From NCBI RefSeq assembly GCF_946222835.1, contig NZ_CAMIHD010000003.1, positions 1-64,000 of the forward strand: a stretch of 64,000 bases of DNA. The letters are read 5' to 3'. This document shows, in pieces, positions 63,008 to 64,000 of the stretch. The translations under genes were made by a program, and so were the position numbers. A model generated the notes under the pieces. It worked only from the letters and a program-made list of their open reading frames with translations, did not search any database and was not told the DNA's origin. The stretch comes from an uncultured Corynebacterium sp. (GTDB lineage: Bacteria > Actinomycetota > Actinomycetes > Mycobacteriales > Mycobacteriaceae). Every line of letters begins with the position of its first letter. Position 1 is the first letter of the stretch.

Positions 63008-63563
63008 CGAGATCGATGTCGTTGTCGATATCGGTGGTAACGGACTTATCGTCTACCAATCCGGCGGCGCGGTGGCGCTCGATGGTGGCATCGATTTCTT
63101 CCATCATGGTATCGGCCTTCTTCTCATCGACCGGCTTGGCCAGTGCGAGCTCACCCACCAAGATGGTGCGGGCTTTGCCCAGCATGCGCTTCTCGCCGGC
63201 CGAAAGGCCACGGTCCTGATCGCGACGCCACAGGTCGCGAACGACCTCGGCGACCTTATTGATATCTCCGGACGCCAGACGCTCCTGGTTAGCCTTATAA
63301 CGGCGGGACCAGTTGCCAGCCTCTTCAACGTCCTCGTCACGCAGCACGGAAAAGACCTTTTCCAGGCCCTCCTTGCCCACGACGTCGCGCACGCCGACGT
63401 TATCGGCGTTCTTGATGGGCACGCGGACGACTAGGTCGGACTGGTTGATGTGCAGCACCAGGTATTCCAGCGTCTCGCCACCCATCTCGCGGGTCTCGAT
63501 ATCCTCGATGACGGCCGCACCGTGGTGCGGGTAGACGACGACCTCGCCGACCTTATACTCCAT
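62979..63563 (-). CDS. carD: CarD-family RNA polymerase-binding regulator
   Basis: A 194-aa protein that binds RNA polymerase beta and stabilises open complexes, notably at rRNA promoters, in mycobacteria. The N-terminal Tudor-like domain (YKVGEVVVYPHHGAAVIEDI) is followed by a helical DNA-binding domain and an acidic C-terminal tail (DNDIDLDDLSFDDED) longer than in M. tuberculosis CarD (162 aa). ATG 63563 is chosen because AAGGAG lies 5 bases before it. Confidence 0.93.
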   Translation of the reverse strand: MEYKVGEVVVYPHHGAAVIEDIETREMGGETLEYLVLHINQSDLVVRVPIKNADNVGVRDVVGKEGLEKVFSVLRDEDVEEAGNWSRRYKANQERLASGDINKVAEVVRDLWRRDQDRGLSAGEKRMLGKARTILVGELALAKPVDEKKADTMMEEIDATIERHRAAGLVDDKSVTTDIDNDIDLDDLSFDDED

Positions 63564-63640
63564 TGCCACTCCTTGTTTCCCGTTTTATCCCGGTTGACTA
63601 AGGCCGCCATTTTATCACGAGCGGCCGCCCCGCCTGCGGA

Positions 63641-63657
63641 TACCCCCGTATACCCCC
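63641..63657 (+). promoter_or_regulatory. TACCCCC direct repeat in the carD-lpqE gap
   Basis: TACCCCC occurs at 63641-63647 and 63651-63657 (period 10). It resembles tandem C-stretch sites of RamA but the reader could equally be another regulator. A TAGGCT -10 for the lipoprotein gene lies downstream at 63711-63716. Confidence 0.35.
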
Positions 63658-63763
63658 ATGGTCTACCCGCCCGGTTTGGGACTAACTGTGTACTTTATTG
63701 CCAAAGGGACTAGGCTAAAGCGTTGACAAGCCCTGTGATCGCAATTGATGGAGGATGCTCAAC

Positions 63764-64000
63764 GTGCAGTCCCTGAAGTCCGCCGCCCGCCGCGGTGCCA
63801 TTATTTCCGTTACCGCCGTCTCCGCTTTGGCGCTGGCTTCTTGCTCGGCGGGTCACGTCACCCAGACCGCTGACAAGGTGGCTGCGGTCGATGGCGCTTC
63901 TGCAAGCACGGAAGACAACAAGGTTGCGGTTCGCGATGTCACCATCTTGGTAGAGCCGGATGGCACCGCTGCGCTGAAGTTCACCGCCGTGAACCAGGGC
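63764..64000 (+). CDS. lipoprotein, LpqE-like (5' part only)
   Basis: Truncated by the window end; 79 codons are visible. A signal peptide ends in the lipobox LALASC, followed by a mature part (KVAVRDVTILVEPDGTAALKF) of the beta-rich kind. In M. tuberculosis lpqE lies divergently beside carD, so this is probably its homologue. GTG 63764 is preferred because GGAGG lies 9 bases upstream; ATG 63755 abuts that site. Function unknown. Confidence 0.7.
   Translation, partial: MQSLKSAARRGAIISVTAVSALALASCSAGHVTQTADKVAAVDGASASTEDNKVAVRDVTILVEPDGTAALKFTAVNQG

Overview
This window is chromosomal DNA from a Corynebacterium. The evidence is mshD (mycothiol synthase), ramA, DUF3073 and LmeA-type proteins, thrE, phoS-phoR beside purD, carD-ispD-ispF-cysS, and a gene order that, from memory, largely follows C. 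glutamicum from murA-ramA-cysK to the carD locus. G+C is high apart from one visibly A/T-richer patch at about 26.0-28.4 kb. Species cannot be fixed from sequence alone. The DNA is densely coding: no stretch over 300 bases lacks a gene, and there is no IS element, prophage or CRISPR array.

Layout. 0-4.1 kb: murA, the regulator gene ramA, and the cysteine genes cysK and cysE. 4.1-5.8 kb: a tRNA patch on the minus strand (Phe, Asp, Asp again, Glu, Lys) with a small GNAT gene, a DUF4288-like gene and csoR. 5.9-8.8 kb: cat (acetate CoA-transferase) and dusB. 8.9-13.7 kb: phosphate uptake, phoU facing pstS-pstC-pstA-pstB. 13.9-19.7 kb: mshD, an LmeA-like gene, a lipid kinase gene, a nitrobindin-like gene, pabC, ygfZ and a DUF3073 gene. 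19.8-22.8 kb: purM, purF and an SCP-like gene. 22.8-25.9 kb: a double-hotdog thioesterase, a lipoprotein asparaginase and a HlyIII-like membrane protein. 26-28.4 kb: an accessory patch with the remnant of a type ISP restriction enzyme and a secreted MINPP-like phytase. 28.5-42.1 kb: purL-purQ-purS, a surface nuclease, a DUF2334 protein, ptrB, purC, purB, purD and a HIT protein. 42.1-46.3 kb: phoS-phoR and pqo. 46.4-50.4 kb: an MFS exporter with a TetR regulator, tRNA-Thr and thrE. 50.5-54.8 kb: a lysine-tailed protein, otsA - META lipoprotein - otsB, and a LacI regulator. 54.9-59.4 kb: a znuA-znuC-znuB zinc importer, an esterase and an HNH protein. 59.4-64 kb: an rRNA methyltransferase, cysS, ispF, ispD, carD and the start of an lpqE-like lipoprotein gene.

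How the genes fit together. Most of the purine pathway is here (purM, F, L, Q, S, C, B, D). Phosphate handling recurs at separate sites: the Pst importer, PhoU, the PhoS-PhoR system, a surface nuclease and a phytase-like enzyme, which together could release and import phosphate from nucleic acids and inositol phosphates. Acetate/pyruvate metabolism is represented by ramA, cat and pqo. A strong feature of the window is leaderless transcription: in about two dozen genes a TAnnnT-like -10 hexamer lies 6-8 bases before the ATG or GTG, and this pattern was used to choose many start codons.
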